Shown piece by piece: positions 61,687-64,000 of a stretch of 64,000 bases of DNA. The translations under genes were made by a program, and so were the position numbers. Each line of letters starts with the position of its first letter. Position 1 is the first letter of the stretch. The notes under the pieces are model-generated. The model had not been told where the DNA came from and made no database searches. It was given only the letters and a program-made list of their open reading frames with translations. Source of the DNA: Nannocystis pusilla (lineage in GTDB: Bacteria; Myxococcota_A; Polyangia; Nannocystales; Nannocystaceae); NCBI RefSeq assembly GCF_020073745.1, contig NZ_JAIRAU010000011.1, forward strand, positions 228,298 to 292,297, written 5' to 3'.

Positions 61687-62546
61687 TCTTCGCCCTCACG
61701 CTGGTCGCCTGCCACGGCGGCCGCGAACCGCGACCCTCGTCGGACGACGCCGGCGAGCGCACCCCGATCGCCCTGACCTGGTTCGGCGTCGCCGGCTGGC
61801 AGCTCGACGCCGGCCCGACCACCATCCTCGTCGACCCCTACTTCTCGCGCCCCGACCTCGACGCCCCGCTCGTGCCCGACCCCGCGGCCATCGCCGCCCG
61901 CGCCCCGGCCCGCGCCGACCTCGTCGTCGTCGGCCACTCGCACGTCGACCACGTGCTCGACGCCCCGGCGGTCGCCGCTGCCACCGGCGCCCAGCTCGTC
62001 GGCAGCGAGAGCACCGCCCGCCTCGCCCGGGCCAGCGGCCTGCCTGCCAGCCAGATCGTCGCCGTCCGCGGCGGCGAGGACATCGCCCGCGACGGCTGGT
62101 CGGTGCGCGTCATCCCGAGCCTGCACTCGCGCATCGGCGACGAATTCCTCGGCGGCCAGATCGCCGCCGAGCCGCAGCTGCCGCTGCGCTTCGACGGCTA
62201 CGCCGAGGGCGGCACCCTCGCCTACCTCGTGCGGGTCGCCGGCCACCAGGTGCTGTTCCTCGGCACCGCCAACTTCATCGAAGCCGAGCTGACCGGCCTG
62301 CGCCCCGACGTCGCCGTGATCGCCACCGGCCTGCGCGAGAAGGTCGACGACTACACCTGCCGCCTGATGCGGGCGCTCGGCCAGCCGCCCCTCGTCTACA
62401 CCAATCACTTCGACGACTGGCAGGGCCCGCCCGTCGACGAGCCCGTCAGCGACGACCTGCGCGCCTTCGTCGACGAGGTCAAGCGCTGCTCGCCGCGGAC
62501 GAAGGTGGTCATCCCGCAGCACTTCGTGCGCATGGAAGTGCCGTGA
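61674..62546 (+). CDS. Metallo-beta-lactamase-fold hydrolase lipoprotein
   Basis: 290 residues from ATG 61674. MRALIFALTLVAC is a lipoprotein signal with Cys13. The metal site motif is GHSHVDHV (about residue 87), preceded by the VDPYFSRP strand and followed by PSLHSRI and a GTANFIEAE segment. An IATG and VYTNHFDDW pair supply the later ligands. This arrangement fits the UlaG/RomA-like branch of MBL-fold hydrolases. The substrate is unknown, and it is likely periplasmic. Confidence 0.85.
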   Translation: MRALIFALTLVACHGGREPRPSSDDAGERTPIALTWFGVAGWQLDAGPTTILVDPYFSRPDLDAPLVPDPAAIAARAPARADLVVVGHSHVDHVLDAPAVAAATGAQLVGSESTARLARASGLPASQIVAVRGGEDIARDGWSVRVIPSLHSRIGDEFLGGQIAAEPQLPLRFDGYAEGGTLAYLVRVAGHQVLFLGTANFIEAELTGLRPDVAVIATGLREKVDDYTCRLMRALGQPPLVYTNHFDDWQGPPVDEPVSDDLRAFVDEVKRCSPRTKVVIPQHFVRMEVP

Positions 62547-62560
62547 GCGCAGCGGCGGCG

Positions 62561-63475
62561 CTACGCCGCCAGTCGCCGCTCCTGCGCCCGCACCCACGCG
62601 AGCAGCCGCAGCACCGCCTGCTCCTTCGCCTTGGCCTCGACGTCCATCGTCAAGCGCCGCCCGAGCCAGCAGCGCGGCACGTCCTCCGGGCGCACGTGGT
62701 CGTCGTGCAGCTGCGGCCGCGTCGCCGTCCACCCGCCCTTCGGGCTCGACACGTGCGTCCACGGCTCGCGCGCGCCCCAGGTCGCCGCCGCCAGCTCCGT
62801 CGCCGCCTCCACGCTCAGGTGGTCGGGCAAGCAGCGGTGGTGGTGAACATCGTAGACCAGCGGCAATCCGGCCCGCTCGCACAATGGCAGCAGGTCGGCG
62901 ACCGTGAACACGCGGTCGTCGTTCTCGAGCACGACCCGCGCGCGGGCCCGCGGCGACAGCCGCTCGAGCCCGCGCTCGAGCCGCGCCAGCGCGCTCGCCT
63001 TGTCCGGCTGCCCCCCGCCGCCGTGCAGCGTGATCTGCTCGGCGCCCACCAGCTCGGCCATGCGCGCCTGATGCTCGAGCTCCGCCAGCGAGCTCTTCAC
63101 CACCTCCGGAGACATCGAACCGGGCACCACGAATTGATCGGGGTGAAAGCTCAGGCGGACGTCTCGCGCCTGCGCCGTCGCGCGGACCTCCGCCAATTGC
63201 CGCTCGAGCCGCCCCCACGTCGGCAGCTCTTCCAGCGCGTAGCCGACCTCCGGGTGCGTGGCGAGCGGGAACAATTGCGAGGAGATCCTGAACGCCCCGA
63301 CGCCCCGCTCGGCGCACCACGTCACCGCGCTCGCCAGGGCCGCCGCGTTGTCGAGCGCGAGCTCGCCGAGGAACAGCCGCTGCGCCGCGCGCAGCTTGCC
63401 GCCGACGAACCGCGCGGTCGTGGCGCGGAACTTGATCGACCCGTCGAGGAACGTGCAACACAGCCCGAGGCGCAT
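62561..63475 (-). CDS. uvsE: UV damage endonuclease UvsE
   Basis: 304 residues from ATG 63475 (a longer frame begins at 63511, without family similarity). The TIM-barrel motifs are RLGLCCTF at the start, RISSQLFP, FHPDQFVVPGS, ITLHGGGGQPDKASAL, ENDDRVF and VYDVHHHRCLP, followed by HVSSPKGGW and HDDHV, all metal-binding stretches of the UvdE/UvsE family. It nicks DNA 5' of UV photoproducts, giving a repair path independent of UvrABC. It converges with the MBL-fold gene, 14 bases apart. Confidence 0.95.
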   Translation of the reverse strand: MRLGLCCTFLDGSIKFRATTARFVGGKLRAAQRLFLGELALDNAAALASAVTWCAERGVGAFRISSQLFPLATHPEVGYALEELPTWGRLERQLAEVRATAQARDVRLSFHPDQFVVPGSMSPEVVKSSLAELEHQARMAELVGAEQITLHGGGGQPDKASALARLERGLERLSPRARARVVLENDDRVFTVADLLPLCERAGLPLVYDVHHHRCLPDHLSVEAATELAAATWGAREPWTHVSSPKGGWTATRPQLHDDHVRPEDVPRCWLGRRLTMDVEAKAKEQAVLRLLAWVRAQERRLAA

Positions 63476-63677
63476 GCGCCCGAATGTGGGCACTGCCGCG
63501 CAGCGCGACAACCGACGTCACCCCGCCGCGCGCCGGCCCGCGCGTGACTTGCCCGTCGCGCGGCCCGGCCCTCGATTCAGCGGCCTCGAGTGTGCACAGT
63601 GCCGTGCACGCTCGGCGGTGAATTCGCCGACCCCCGTGCGACCACGATCGACCTCCGACTTTGCGGGCCCCGCAACG

Positions 63678-64000
63678 TCAGCTCCGGCGCGGGCCCTTCA
63701 CGGCCGCCTGCAGGTGCTCCGGCAATTGCAGCTGCTGCCAATCCCGCTCGCTCGCGGTGCGCTCGGCCGCCTCGCGCGCCGCTGTGTGCGCGACCGCCGA
63801 GACCGCATAATTCGCCGCATGGGCCGCGTGCGCCGGCATGTGGGCCGACGCCGCCGCATGGCCCGCCGCGTGAGCCGCCGCGGACGCGGCGGGATCCTCT
63901 GCGGCCTCGCGTGCGGCCTCGTGAGCGGCGGACGCGGCCGTACGCGCCGCGCCCGCCTCCAGCTCGCCGCCCAGCCACGCCCGGGCCGCTTCGACCGCGC
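63678..64000 (-). CDS. Imm-5-like putative immunity protein, 3' part (start beyond window)
   Basis: The minus-strand frame is open from the right edge to TGA (63678-63680), giving the last ~107 residues. The translation begins AVEAARAWLGGE and continues through Ala-rich helices with HAAARE- and AGHAAASAHMPAHAAHAANYA-type segments, ending ERDWQQLQLPEHLQAAVKG. This is the pattern of the Ala/His-rich putative immunity proteins (Imm-5-like) that I recall from polymorphic toxin systems. The N-terminus and any partner toxin lie outside the window. Confidence 0.72.
   Translation of the reverse strand, partial: AVEAARAWLGGELEAGAARTAASAAHEAAREAAEDPAASAAAHAAGHAAASAHMPAHAAHAANYAVSAVAHTAAREAAERTASERDWQQLQLPEHLQAAVKGPRRS

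Overview
The window is very GC-rich DNA with strong G/C third-position bias. It carries many lipoproteins whose N-termini run into long Ser/Thr/Gly/Asp linkers, myxococcal-type Cys-rich repeats (CDDGN motifs), a Hanks-type kinase and a giant kinase-ATPase-histidine kinase hybrid. This combination points to a myxobacterium, most likely a relative of Nannocystis (inference from style, not from a marker gene). No rRNA, tRNA, CRISPR array or transposase was seen.

Layout. (1) 1-10118: the distal part of a type 2 BREX (Pgl) phage-defence operon: 3' part of pglY, then pglZ, brxD, an extra gene of winged-helix repeats ending in a possible effector-associated domain, and the helicase brxHI. (2) 10441-17848: a PP2C phosphatase, two secreted lipoproteins (pectinacetylesterase-like and beta-propeller), a DUF2127 membrane protein, a YugP-type membrane zinc peptidase and a phospholipase-D-type lipoprotein. 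(3) 17921-27492: a zinc-ribbon membrane protein and an arrestin-like protein, then a type VI secretion effector module: VgrG, a PAAR-amidohydrolase fusion, a propeller-like protein and an FHA-DUF4123 adaptor, the last three joined by 4-base overlaps. (4) 27718-31105: a Cys-rich lipoprotein, then a compositionally different two-gene defence cassette built around an AvcD-like anti-phage deaminase with a long AT-richer leader. (5) 31218-33994: a minus-strand three-gene operon of unknown function. (6) 34877-39925: a membrane protein, a lipoprotein and an alkylation-repair cluster (Ada-AlkA fusion, Ogt, glutathione transferase). (7) 39941-41576: a 1.6-kb segment with two small membrane/secreted genes, bounded by a perfect 70-bp direct repeat of the gst 3' end. 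(8) 41641-64000: kinase, Tat-type amine oxidase, M16 peptidase, alpha/beta hydrolase, FG-GAP lipoprotein, 1871-residue signalling protein, Na+/solute symporter, serpin, metallo-beta-lactamase-fold lipoprotein, UvsE endonuclease and the end of an Imm-5-like immunity gene.

Two themes connect the regions. One is defence and conflict: BREX, AvcD, the T6SS effectors and the immunity-like gene. The other is a dispersed short repeat, not known to me from the literature, made of GACATGTC-like palindromes spaced almost exactly 14 bp apart. It sits immediately after stop codons at seven loci and is embedded in frame in at least one coding sequence.
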